Source: Edaphovirga cremea (GTDB taxonomy: Bacteria > Pseudomonadota > Gammaproteobacteria > Enterobacterales > Enterobacteriaceae). From it: 64,000 nt of DNA. Location: positions 1 through 64,000 of the forward strand of contig NZ_QOVA01000019.1 of NCBI RefSeq assembly GCF_003332275.1, given 5' to 3'. Each line of letters opens with the position of its first letter. Position 1 is the stretch's first letter. The notes beneath the pieces are model-generated. The model had not been told where the DNA came from, did not search any database, and saw nothing but the letters and a program-made list of their open reading frames with translations. Shown piece by piece: positions 48,901-59,274 of the stretch. The position numbers were made by a program, and so were the translations under genes.

Positions 48901-50940
48901 CAATACCATGCTGATGGAAAAATTAAACATATAAATCAAAATGTTGCAGGATTTCCGTCCGCACAGACGCAGTTGACGCAGCAAACGTTGGCTGGCGTGC
49001 CAATCAGCGCGGACATGATGCTGGCTACAGGGGAAATGAGCACACGCAACCTTGCCTACGACGCAGAGGGACGACTGCTCAGTAGCGCCCAGCAGGGGAT
49101 CAAGGCCAACACCGAGTACGACCCATTCGGCAGACCGATGTGTGAAACCATCAGCGAAGGTGACAATGTCCATCAGATCACCACATTTGCCTATGATGAA
49201 TTCAGCCGTGAAATCTCTCGATGTATCACCCATGCAAATGAAACGGTGACGTTGTCAAATGTCTATGATGTGGAAAACCGGATCATTGAAAAAACCACTG
49301 TGCACGGAGGAGTGGGAACGCTAATAGAGAGTTTTCACTACGATCAGCAAGGGCGTCTTGAAGTCTATTACACCCACGTAGGTGCTCCCCAAGAGATGCT
49401 GTCACGCAACGAGCAAAATCTTCCGCTCGTTCAACAGACCTTCTCGTATGATGAGCTCAGTAATATCCGCTGCTGTACCTCCGTTTTTGCCGATGGCCGT
49501 GAAGATACCGCAACCTATACTTACCATGGCAGGCAACTGACCACCATTTCGCATACGATGACGTCGGGAGATCGAGCCTATCCGGCACAGGTTTCTGTGA
49601 CCTACAACGCCAATGGCGAGATAAAAACCATTACCAGCGGTGATAAGACCCGTGAACTTGACTACTCAGCGACGGGGCGTTTGCGACAGTGTGGTGACAG
49701 CCATTATGCTTATGACCCGTATGAACGTTGGGTGATTGGGGATGAAAAAGCGCGTTATTACAGTGGTGATAGCGTCCTTTTCGACCATGATGGCAAAACA
49801 ATCTACCGCTATTTGCGCCATGCCGGAAAATCCTACGCCGAACAATCCGAGGAGCAGATGCTTATCCTCGGCTGCAACTACAGCGGCGCTGTCACCACCA
49901 GTTTCCCGGTGGGTTCACCAACGCTCAGTTGTTCCGCCTATTCACCCTACGGTGAAAGTAGCGGTATCAGTCGCTCGGGTTTCAACGGTGAACTTCGCGA
50001 TCCCCAGACGGGCGGTTATTTTTTGGGGAACGGTGCCAGGGTCTATCTGCCAGAGTTGGGGCTGTTTCTGTCTGCCGATATCCGCTCCCCCTTTAGCGGT
50101 GGCGGCATAAATCCTTATCTCTACTGCCAGGGCGATCCGGTGAATTTACTTGATCCCAGTGGTTTTGTATCAATGGAGAAACTTACCCGCGATTATAACG
50201 GCGTGATTAGCAGTGCGATGGGGTTGTTTCTGGTGTTCTTTAAACCGGTTGGGCCAATAATCAAACTGATCAGTATTGGGTTGGCGGTAATAAGTCTGAT
50301 TGGCGCGGTGATGGCACTGGCAGGTGACAGTAAAGGGGACTCCAAGATGAATACTATCGGCTCCTGGCTCTCGTCGGTGGCGGGTTTAAGCAATGTCTTG
50401 CTCGGCCTGGGTACCCTTGCCTACGGGAAACTGAGACCCGCGAAGGGTAGTGGTAGTTCTGCTTCATCGAGAAGAACGTCGGCGTTACCCGATGAGGAGA
50501 TAGATGAGGCCGTCCCGGAAAATACGGGAAATCGACGCAGGAGCCGCTCACACTCTGATTCCGACAGTGATCAGCAGCGGCGCGCGACAGAAACGCAACG
50601 GGTGCGGCAACGACGCGCAGATGACATTGATATCACTCAGGACAGCAGTTTCGGCACTCAGGAATCGGTGACCGCTTCAAATAGACTCTTCACCGGTAGA
50701 CAAGGCCCGGGTGGATCGTCATTGAGACGGGCAACGTCACTGCCATCGGTATTGCCCGCCAGCGATCCAATGAGCTCAGGGCGCAATGTCTCGATCAATA
50801 ACGTGCTCTCCGGGCATAACCGAGAGCAATTACCCACTCTTGCGGGCAATGCGCCGGGAGCCGCATCACCTGAGACGGGAACAAGCGCACACAGCAACGT
50901 CTTATTACGAATGGGAATTCCACCCTCTTCATCCGATTAA
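45979..50940 (+). CDS. RHS/YD-repeat protein with TccC-like core and unusual C-terminus
   Basis: A 1653-aa RHS-family protein. The N-terminus (NAFNFSSSLTGSMDIRTGQY ... NSGFGMGWSI) is typical of YD-repeat shells in insecticidal-complex-like proteins. YD-type repeats fill about residues 300-1300 (YDALGRKIAF, YDGKGRILQG, YDPFGRPMCE, YDEFSREISR). The RHS core runs to DPSG at residues 1392-1395 (GGYFLGNGARVYLPELGLF, GGGINPYLYCQGDPVNLLDPSG). The variable end has hydrophobic segments at about 1409-1450 and 1460-1485, then an Arg/Ser-rich disordered tail. In related proteins the region after the core is a toxin released inside the shell; no known toxin fold is visible here. There is no signal peptide and no obvious immunity gene next to it. 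Confidence 0.85.
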   Translation: MNDIYSNAFNFSSSLTGSMDIRTGQYNAQIHLATLNPVSETSLKRDILLSFSMLNKTNSGFGMGWSISGCCQLDTLASPDTLTLADGTRYQSATDRYLPGGIVSFSDQKIKNVVVKCIDATTLKIYSINGTTETLYRPNTDVPYQTQTYTLESGESFTFSYWHAQKLKSITDSQGVEVFSIDYDSAGVALSAKVKGDQGKYACISFTQINGLLTKVTQPYDSLGAKETHGTKFEYKSLSPKSATSQEYFAISKITSPLGGVEEIDYISSGFTLDSDNSIPVVSLISERAGYQQPEVIKKYRYSVNNFTGYNADTRYHFGQENIYLSQRPYDYWTCEEIYGIDEPDVCLKSVTYNHNKYHLLTNVTTLCDDTCLQYVTQYNEQFDQQGNSLPFAQQPANLQFPSVVKTVVSYLSQPELSREFTEIHETNEYGNLCSQTGVDGITTHYDYYPRQGEERSPADPSGFFERYMRSQTLSAADGLQKTRDYTYQSIPVEHPDHNYMVVPQSETTTDCVAYDNEMITTQIRVDYCPDSENALPCLRGKLKEKISSVTKTSTLATDSVTHTTREIYDYLIADGVLVTDQTLIGFDQCQLKTSESQSVYTGLTVSQTNRLGVCDQTDYDALGRKIAFRSAVGSAYMQTESYQYLLPPEVDAPRMALTDSHGVMSHFIYDGKGRILQGEEQAENQLFYQTRACHYNILGQLTDDIRYDYHSDGTLFATKSQAFIYDGWGARCETHHSDGIIDIQKLDPLNLQLTQQKIRRDDSENPLQVTAQLSAKRTTLNLFKQPERVEDLTIDGLTYATHAYKFDGFGRKTKIVSPLNRTLSVHCYDTFDRAIFMTDAGNNNFQIDYAPFTASPLMTAITLLGTTPTVLGSQIFDGLGRIVASTTDSITVQYSYAGGGVRPTTLSKNDGSLIEFSYLAELDEKPLKVTAYQGGDRTTGELLSAFTYAKQQDAGCAIGTLLQATNNNATYDYQYHADGKIKHINQNVAGFPSAQTQLTQQTLAGVPISADMMLATGEMSTRNLAYDAEGRLLSSAQQGIKANTEYDPFGRPMCETISEGDNVHQITTFAYDEFSREISRCITHANETVTLSNVYDVENRIIEKTTVHGGVGTLIESFHYDQQGRLEVYYTHVGAPQEMLSRNEQNLPLVQQTFSYDELSNIRCCTSVFADGREDTATYTYHGRQLTTISHTMTSGDRAYPAQVSVTYNANGEIKTITSGDKTRELDYSATGRLRQCGDSHYAYDPYERWVIGDEKARYYSGDSVLFDHDGKTIYRYLRHAGKSYAEQSEEQMLILGCNYSGAVTTSFPVGSPTLSCSAYSPYGESSGISRSGFNGELRDPQTGGYFLGNGARVYLPELGLFLSADIRSPFSGGGINPYLYCQGDPVNLLDPSGFVSMEKLTRDYNGVISSAMGLFLVFFKPVGPIIKLISIGLAVISLIGAVMALAGDSKGDSKMNTIGSWLSSVAGLSNVLLGLGTLAYGKLRPAKGSGSSASSRRTSALPDEEIDEAVPENTGNRRRSRSHSDSDSDQQRRATETQRVRQRRADDIDITQDSSFGTQESVTASNRLFTGRQGPGGSSLRRATSLPSVLPASDPMSSGRNVSINNVLSGHNREQLPTLAGNAPGAASPETGTSAHSNVLLRMGIPPSSSD

Positions 50941-50955
50941 TTAACCCAGAGGAAA

Positions 50956-50983
50956 CAGACTGCCGGTTACCATAGGCAGTCTG
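50956..50983. terminator. Hairpin between the RHS gene and astE
   Basis: CAGACTGCC-(10 nt)-GGCAGTCTG is a perfect 9-bp stem, 15 bp after the RHS stop. It is convergent with astE and probably serves both. Confidence 0.55.
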
Positions 50984-50998
50984 CTGGCATCCCATTAC

Positions 50999-51034
50999 CT
51001 GTTAGCATCCAATTAACTGTTAGCATCCAATTAA
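50999..51034. repeat. 18-bp tandem duplication at the astE 3' end
   Basis: CTGTTAGCATCCAATTAA occurs twice in direct succession (50999-51016, 51017-51034). The second copy contains the astE stop codon, so the last four residues of AstE (LIGC) come from it. Confidence 0.85.
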
Positions 51035-52030
51035 CCCCCTGGCTTCCCGATCACTCTCTTCCACCAGCATCAGTCCGGCGCGCAATCCATTGGCCACCTT
51101 CGCATTGGGAAACAGCAGCCATTCCCGCTCGTGCTCCACCACATAGCGTTGCCCGCTCTCCTCTGCCAGCAAATCACCGTACCCGAAGGAGGTAAAATTC
51201 AAGGCATCCTCGGCGACATTCAACCTGAAATCGTTGTGGTGTTTAATCAAATCCCGCACCACGCGGAAACGCTTGATGGCCGGAAGTGAACGCTCAGGAA
51301 GCGTCCCACCGCTAATCAGTGCCCGTAATGCCTGTTCCGCCGCAAGGAATTGGCTGAGATCATTGCTGCCAAACGGCAGTGCTTTGCCCAGCTCAAGCGT
51401 ACAGCTCGCCGCATGGAAAACTTCACCACTGAAATGGGTAAAAGTGCCTCCCGGTGACTGGTGAAAGACCAATGCTTCCAGCCCCGCACTTTCCAGCCAG
51501 GCCAGCATTGACGGCGTGCGTGACTCGGGCAGGCTGGGGAGCAAACCAAAACGCAGATAGTGTGAACCCCGGATGGCGGTGTGCAGATCAAAGTGGAATC
51601 GGGAGGTTGCTCCCACTGCCGTTGCCCGCTGGAAAAAGGCGGCCATGTGCTGTTCGAGATGCCACGCGCGCTCGGTTTCACCGCTGGCGATAAACAATCC
51701 ATGGCGACCGCCAAACATGCGGTTCATGTCGCTGTGCAGGTAGCGCGTGTTAGTGCGCATGGCGGGGGGATTACCGAGGATCACCAGCAACCGAACGGCC
51801 AGCACCGACCCTTCGCTCAATAATTCGCTCACCAGCCGGTTGAGGATTTCGATCGGTGCGGTTTCATTACCGTGGATACCCGCCGATAATACCACCGCCC
51901 GCTCGCAAGATCGGCGCGGTGACAGTTCCAATACGCCGTCATCAAGCCATTGCCATTCAAGATGCGCAATCTGGCCGTGAGGTTCTGCGGGCGGCGTACC
52001 GCCCAACGTCAAAGATAAAAAATCAAACAT
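51020..52030 (-). CDS. astE: Succinylglutamate desuccinylase
   Basis: It hydrolyses N-succinylglutamate to glutamate and succinate, the last AST step. Zinc carboxypeptidase-like AstE/AspA fold: SAGIHGNETAPIEI near residue 55 (zinc His and Glu), RYLHSDMNRMFGG, and HFDLHTAIRGSHY (zinc His). 336 aa, slightly longer than E. coli. The start at 52030 (MFDFLSLTLGG) is preferred over 52057, which overlaps astB. Last gene of astCADBE. Confidence 0.93.
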   Translation of the reverse strand: MFDFLSLTLGGTPPAEPHGQIAHLEWQWLDDGVLELSPRRSCERAVVLSAGIHGNETAPIEILNRLVSELLSEGSVLAVRLLVILGNPPAMRTNTRYLHSDMNRMFGGRHGLFIASGETERAWHLEQHMAAFFQRATAVGATSRFHFDLHTAIRGSHYLRFGLLPSLPESRTPSMLAWLESAGLEALVFHQSPGGTFTHFSGEVFHAASCTLELGKALPFGSNDLSQFLAAEQALRALISGGTLPERSLPAIKRFRVVRDLIKHHNDFRLNVAEDALNFTSFGYGDLLAEESGQRYVVEHEREWLLFPNAKVANGLRAGLMLVEESDREARGLIGC

Positions 52031-52053
52031 GGGCAGGGCATCCTCTCCTGGTA

Positions 52054-53394
52054 TCAACGCTGAAAGGGATAAATACTGCCAAGCGCCAGGATCTGCGTCA
52101 GTTCATCCAACGCACTTCGCCCCTCAAGCAAAAGTTGCGGATCACCCAGATCTTGCAGCGTCAAACGGTCGCGATAATGTTTATCGACCCACTCATTCAG
52201 CGTCGCAAAGAGGGAATCATTCATCATCACTTGTGGATTGACCGCCGCCAGTTCACGTTCGGTCAATGCCACACGCAACCGCAGGCACGCCGGCCCCCCG
52301 CCGTTGCGCATACTTTCCCGCAAATCAAAGACTTTGATGCGATTAATGGGACCGCCACTCTCCACCAGTTCATTCAGATAACCCCAGACACCCCGATGCT
52401 GGCGGGCTTCTTCCGGAACCACGATGGTCATTTTACCATTGCTGCGCGTCAGTAACTGACTGTTGAACAGATAGGTCCGTACCGCATCAGCCACAGAAAC
52501 CCGATTGTCCGGCACTTCAATGGCGATGAATTCTGTCCCCAAAACGGCCAGTTTGCGGCGCAGTTCATCCATCACCTTTGGAGAATTCAGAAAGGCATGC
52601 TGATGGTGAAACAGGACATTGCCATTGCTCACCGCAATAACATCATTATGAAAAACGCCCTGATCGATCACCGCCGGATTTTGTTGTACGAAGACCGTGC
52701 GCTCCGCATACAATTTATGCAGGCGCGCCACCGCCTGGCTGGCTTCCAGAGTTTGTCGGGCCGGATAACGCGCGGGTTGCGGCGCATCATTCAGCCCCTG
52801 CCTGCCATAAACAAAAACCTGCACGCCCGGCCCACCATGCTCCGCCGCCAGACGATTGTGGTTTGCCGCCCCCTCATCACCAAAAAGCGCCACCTGTGGC
52901 AGCGCCTGATGGTGGGTGAAGTACTGCGCATCCGCAAAGGTGGCCTGCAAGGCCAAACCGGTCGTTTCCGGTTCGATGGCCCGGTGGAATTTATTGTTGA
53001 GATTGGCAACCGTGAAGTGCACGCGGCCATCGGCGCTGTCAGCGGAAGGCGATACCGTTGCCGCGTTCGCGACCCACATCGCCGAGGCGGAACTCAGCGA
53101 AGATAACAGCCGCGGAGTCGTCCGTGCCGCCTGTTCCAGTATCTGCGCATCATTTCCGGAGAATCCGAGTTGCCGCAGCGTGGGTAAATGCGGACGCTCA
53201 TGGGGAGGCAGCACGCCCTGCATAAACCCCAGATCGGCCAACGCCTTCATCTTCAGCAACCCCTGCTTTGCCGCCAGCTTGGGGTTCGAGACGCTGTTTT
53301 TGTGCTGTGTCGAGGCTTCATTGCCGAATGACAATCCGGCGTAATGGTGGGTCAAACCGACCAGCCCGTCAAAATTCACTTCACATCCAGACAT
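52054..53394 (-). CDS. astB: N-succinylarginine dihydrolase
   Basis: It converts N-succinylarginine to succinylornithine, CO2 and ammonia. 446 aa of the amidinotransferase fold. The N-terminus [22 protein letters not shown] is diagnostic; the catalytic Cys is in [13 protein letters not shown], and the catalytic His is in the conserved [12 protein letters not shown] region. Fourth gene of the ast operon, 13 bp after astD. Confidence 0.95.
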   Translation of the reverse strand: MSGCEVNFDGLVGLTHHYAGLSFGNEASTQHKNSVSNPKLAAKQGLLKMKALADLGFMQGVLPPHERPHLPTLRQLGFSGNDAQILEQAARTTPRLLSSLSSASAMWVANAATVSPSADSADGRVHFTVANLNNKFHRAIEPETTGLALQATFADAQYFTHHQALPQVALFGDEGAANHNRLAAEHGGPGVQVFVYGRQGLNDAPQPARYPARQTLEASQAVARLHKLYAERTVFVQQNPAVIDQGVFHNDVIAVSNGNVLFHHQHAFLNSPKVMDELRRKLAVLGTEFIAIEVPDNRVSVADAVRTYLFNSQLLTRSNGKMTIVVPEEARQHRGVWGYLNELVESGGPINRIKVFDLRESMRNGGGPACLRLRVALTERELAAVNPQVMMNDSLFATLNEWVDKHYRDRLTLQDLGDPQLLLEGRSALDELTQILALGSIYPFQR

Positions 53395-53407
53395 GGTTAA
53401 CTCCGGT

Positions 53408-55917
<2,510 letters not shown>

Positions 55918-55963
55918 GGTGCATTACCTCTACATCTTGTGCTGCTTTGGTTGGCCCGGTAAA

Positions 55964-57172
55964 TCAGGCACATAAACGTGAGACTGCGCGCTCAAATCGG
56001 GCCAGCCCTTCTTCGACATCGGCTCGATCAATGATCAGCGCCGGGGCAAAGCGCACAACGTCGGGACCGGCTATCAGGGCGATCAACCCCTCTTCTGCGG
56101 CCAGATTGGTCAACTGTTTAGCTTTACCGGCGTAATTGGCGCTCAATTCGACCCCAATCAGCAGCCCTTTACCGCGAATTTCCGCGAACAGCGGATAACG
56201 TTCGTTAATCCGCGTCAGACCGTCGATAAACCACTGGTGGCGCTCGCCAACGCCTTGCAACACAGTCGGGGTATTAATGAGCGAAAACACTTTCCCGGCC
56301 ACCGCCGTCGCCAGTGGATTTCCGCCATAGGTCGTGCCATGGGTTCCCGGTTGCATCGTTTTCGCGTATTTATCCAGCGTCAGCATTGCACCGATCGGGA
56401 AACCACCTCCCAACGCTTTGGCGGTGGTCAATACATCAGGCACCACACCATAATCTTGATAGGCATAGAGGTGTCCCGTGCGGCCAACGCCAGTCTGCAC
56501 TTCATCGAATATCAACAGTGCCTGATAGCGATCGCACAATTCACGCAAGCCTTGCAAAAATGCCCGGTCGGCAGGCACAACGCCACCCTCACCTTGAATC
56601 GGCTCGACGATAACCGCACACGTCTGCTCACTGATAAACGCCTCGGCAGCGGCCAAATCGTTGAACGGCACGTGGTGGATACCGGCGGGCAGCGGAGCAA
56701 AATCCTGGGAATATTTAGGTTGCCCGCCTGCGCTGACGGTAAACAATGTGCGACCATGAAATGCGTTGTTGAATGCCAGAATCTGGTTCTTGCTTTCACC
56801 CGCGCTATCGCGCGCCACTTTGCGCGCCAATTTCAACGCGGCTTCATTGGCTTCAGCCCCTGAATTGCAGAAAAAGACTTTCTGCGCAAACGTTGCGTCA
56901 ATCAGTTGCTTCGCCAACCGCAGAACTGGCTCGTTGGTATAGCCGTTGCCGACATGCCAGAGTTTGCCCGCCTGCTCAATCAGCGTCTTTTTGACCTCCG
57001 GATGGGCGTGGCCAAGCGCATTGACCGCGATTCCACCCGCGAAATCCAGATACTCTTTCCCCTGTTGGTCCCATAAGCGCGAACCTTCGCCACGAACCGG
57101 AATAAAACTTGCCGGGGAGTACACGGGGACCATCCAATCGTCAAAAGAGTGACGGGTTACTTGTTGTTCCAT
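55964..57172 (-). CDS. astC: Succinylornithine transaminase
   Basis: PLP-dependent class III aminotransferase converting succinylornithine to the semialdehyde; family members also accept acetylornithine. 402 aa: [18 protein letters not shown] near residue 100, Asp in [18 protein letters not shown] Lys in [17 protein letters not shown], and [10 protein letters not shown]. First gene of astCADBE. The operon context favours AstC over ArgD. A sigma-54-type promoter lies about 180 bp upstream. Confidence 0.93.
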   Translation of the reverse strand: MEQQVTRHSFDDWMVPVYSPASFIPVRGEGSRLWDQQGKEYLDFAGGIAVNALGHAHPEVKKTLIEQAGKLWHVGNGYTNEPVLRLAKQLIDATFAQKVFFCNSGAEANEAALKLARKVARDSAGESKNQILAFNNAFHGRTLFTVSAGGQPKYSQDFAPLPAGIHHVPFNDLAAAEAFISEQTCAVIVEPIQGEGGVVPADRAFLQGLRELCDRYQALLIFDEVQTGVGRTGHLYAYQDYGVVPDVLTTAKALGGGFPIGAMLTLDKYAKTMQPGTHGTTYGGNPLATAVAGKVFSLINTPTVLQGVGERHQWFIDGLTRINERYPLFAEIRGKGLLIGVELSANYAGKAKQLTNLAAEEGLIALIAGPDVVRFAPALIIDRADVEEGLARFERAVSRLCA

Positions 57173-57704
57173 ATCGACCTCAAAATTGGTAGCAACGTTT
57201 TAGCTCTGTCAGGCGGTGACCCGTCGTTTTGCTGCGCATTAAAGGAACCATTTTCCTCTTCATGAGTGACACAGAACGACCGCCGGAATTAGGTTAAAAT
57301 TGTTGTATAAGTGTTAAATAATTGATACTCACCCAGATGATACTAGATTGCACGCTTCATGCCAGCCAGTAGAAAAAGTGAATAAAACGATCCTCCTCAT
57401 GAAAAAACAATGACTTAAAACCTGTCGTTATTCACTTTAATTGCATAAAAACTGAATAATTGTCTGAGCAGCCCTTTAGGCAGGCACCTCATGCGGAATG
57501 GCTATGCAGCGGAAAAATATTTCATCGATTGTCAGAATTGTGAGATGAGAGGTCTTTTTGCCCGACGAAAAGGTCGGGAATCGCCCCTTTTTGGTGCGGA
57601 AAAGCATTAATCTGGTGCACCAGCACGCCCTGTTTTGGCGCGCTGCATGCAAATTCTCCACCACGGATTGCTGATCAATAGGGTTCAGGAATGCGGGTGA
57701 CGGG
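57173..57704. other. Intergenic region astC to the MocR-type gene
   Basis: 532 bp holding the ast promoter and, at its far end, the hairpin of the MocR-type gene. I tried to place ArgR boxes and NtrC sites and found no convincing match. A weak 81-codon ORF (57476-57721) has no features and overlaps a real gene. Confidence 0.45.
57349..57364 (-). promoter_or_regulatory. Sigma-54 (-24/-12) promoter of astCADBE
   Basis: On the minus strand TGGCAT-N5-GTGCA gives GG-N10-GC with 9 of 11 matches to TGGCAC-N5-TTGCA. The E. coli ast operon is known to use sigma-54 with NtrC under nitrogen limitation, supporting this site. Confidence 0.65.
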
Positions 57705-57710
57705 TCACCC
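57695..57710 (-). terminator. Hairpin at the end of the MocR-type gene
   Basis: GGGTGAC-GG-GTCACCC is a 7-bp stem overlapping the stop codon at 57705-57707. No clear T run follows on the minus strand. Confidence 0.4.
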
Positions 57711-59123
57711 TTCTCCCGCACACTCCCTTACCAACGTAGCCAGCACGGCAATCGCCTGCTGGCTACTTTCATTCCATTCGAACGAGCTATTAATTCGCAT
57801 ACAGTGATTGAACTGTTCACTGGCTGAAAACATGTTACCGGGTGCCACGCTGATCCCTTTCGCCAATGCCCGCTGATACACTTTGCTGGCGAGCACGGTG
57901 TCGCCAAGATCCAGCCAGAGAAAATAGCCGCCCTGCGGTTGGCTGACGGTCACGCCAGCCGGGAAACTGTCCACAATAGCGCGGTGCATCGCAAGTTGCC
58001 GCTGCTCCAGTTGACGCCGCAAGCGGCGCAAATGCGTATCGTATCCGCCCTGCTGCATGAAATCTGCCAGCGCCAACTGCGTCGGTACGCTGGCTGAAAG
58101 CGTACTCATAAGTTGCAGCCGCTGAATTTTTCCGGCGTACTGCCCCGCCGCTACCCATCCCACGCGAAAGCCCGGCGCGAGACACTTGGAAAATGACGAA
58201 CAGTGCAGAATAGTGTTGCTCCCCGGGAAAGCCTTGGCGGGCATGGGGCGATCGCCGCCAAAAAAGAGCTCGCTATAGACATCATCTTCGATCAGGGCGA
58301 CCTGCTTGTGCTGCAACATCGTGACCAGTTGCTGCTTGCGCTCTTTGGGCATGGTACAACCCAACGGGTTCTGGAAATTTGGCATCAACCAACAGGCTTT
58401 GATGGGATATTGATCCAGCGCCTGCTGCAAGGAATCGAGATCCATCCCGTCACGAACATCAGTGGGGATTGCTACCGCCTTCAGTTTCCTGCGCTCGATA
58501 GCTTGCAGCACGCCGTAAAACGCAGGCGACTCGATGGCAATCCAGTCTCCCGGTTCGGTCACCGCCTGCAAACTCAAACTGAGGGACTCCATCGCCCCCG
58601 AAGTAATCACGATTTCATCGGGCGCAACCTCCATTGCGCACTGCGCATAACGCTGGGCAATACTCCGCCTTAAATCGTCGTTACCCGGCGGTAAATTCGC
58701 CATCGCCGCATGCGGCGACATTTTGCGCACCGCACTTGCCAACGAGCGTGCCAGGCGCTGCTGCGGAAACAGGGTCGGATCGGGGAAGGCAGAGCCAAAA
58801 GGGATAATGTGCGGATCTTTGGTCGCCTGAAGAATTTCAAAAATAGAATCGTTGATATCCACCTGTTCGGTGAAATGCAGTTTTTTTTCGCCGCTGGCGT
58901 GTGGAAGGGGTGAAGGTCTGGCGGCAACGTAATAGCCAGACTGGGGGCGGGCAACGATCTCCCCCTGACTTTCCAGCAATTGATACGCCTGTAGCACCGT
59001 CATCAGACTGAGACCGGATTGCTTGCAGCTTTCCCGCAGCGAAGGCAGTTTGTCACCCGGCAACCATACCTGCGACTGGATCTGGCGGCGCAGCGTCTGC
59101 GCCAGTTTTTCATATCGTGTCAT
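57705..59123 (-). CDS. ydcR: YdcR-like MocR-family regulator (GntR HTH + aminotransferase domain)
   Basis: A 472-aa protein: N-terminal GntR winged helix (residues 1-70, GDKLPSLRESCKQSGLSLMTVLQAYQLLES), then a fold-type I aminotransferase-like domain that binds PLP. The PLP Lys is in HCSSFSKCLAPGFRVGW, and PNFQNPLG and LIEDDVYSE supply other cofactor contacts. It is close to E. coli YdcR along its length. MocR proteins are PLP- or amino-acid-responsive regulators and usually control a divergent neighbour, here cioAB. The ATG at 59123 is used; the ORF opens two codons earlier. Confidence 0.85.
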   Translation of the reverse strand: MTRYEKLAQTLRRQIQSQVWLPGDKLPSLRESCKQSGLSLMTVLQAYQLLESQGEIVARPQSGYYVAARPSPLPHASGEKKLHFTEQVDINDSIFEILQATKDPHIIPFGSAFPDPTLFPQQRLARSLASAVRKMSPHAAMANLPPGNDDLRRSIAQRYAQCAMEVAPDEIVITSGAMESLSLSLQAVTEPGDWIAIESPAFYGVLQAIERRKLKAVAIPTDVRDGMDLDSLQQALDQYPIKACWLMPNFQNPLGCTMPKERKQQLVTMLQHKQVALIEDDVYSELFFGGDRPMPAKAFPGSNTILHCSSFSKCLAPGFRVGWVAAGQYAGKIQRLQLMSTLSASVPTQLALADFMQQGGYDTHLRRLRRQLEQRQLAMHRAIVDSFPAGVTVSQPQGGYFLWLDLGDTVLASKVYQRALAKGISVAPGNMFSASEQFNHCMRINSSFEWNESSQQAIAVLATLVRECAGEG

Positions 59124-59129
59124 TGGCAA

Positions 59130-59172
59130 CTGTTATAGGTAATTTTCACATTATTGTGACTATTATAGTCAC
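59130..59172. promoter_or_regulatory. Palindrome and direct repeats in the ydcR/cioA promoter region
   Basis: GTGACTAT-T-ATAGTCAC (59156-59172) is a perfect 17-bp palindrome. CTGTTATAGG (59130) and CTATTATAGT (59160) are direct repeats (8 of 10) exactly 30 bp apart, about three helical turns. TATTAT at 59161 could be a -10 for cioA. This is the likely operator of the divergent regulator. Confidence 0.55.
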
Positions 59173-59274
59173 TTTACCTTGTGTTTAACTGGGCGCCAAG
59201 TCGGGAACGTCATTAATTTCGCCCCCCGACAGACTCGTTTCAGGAGGTATGAAAATGTTATCAATGGGGTTGCC

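Noticed and set aside
45979-50940. Reading the RHS gene as a genuine Tc toxin BC component
   Set aside because: The core is TccC-like, but there is no SpvB/TcB beta-propeller partner and no TcA gene in the window, so full Tc function is not supported.
57173-57480. ArgR boxes upstream of astC
   Set aside because: Several TGAAT/ATTCA-like half-sites occur in the AT-rich leader, but none is paired at the correct spacing.
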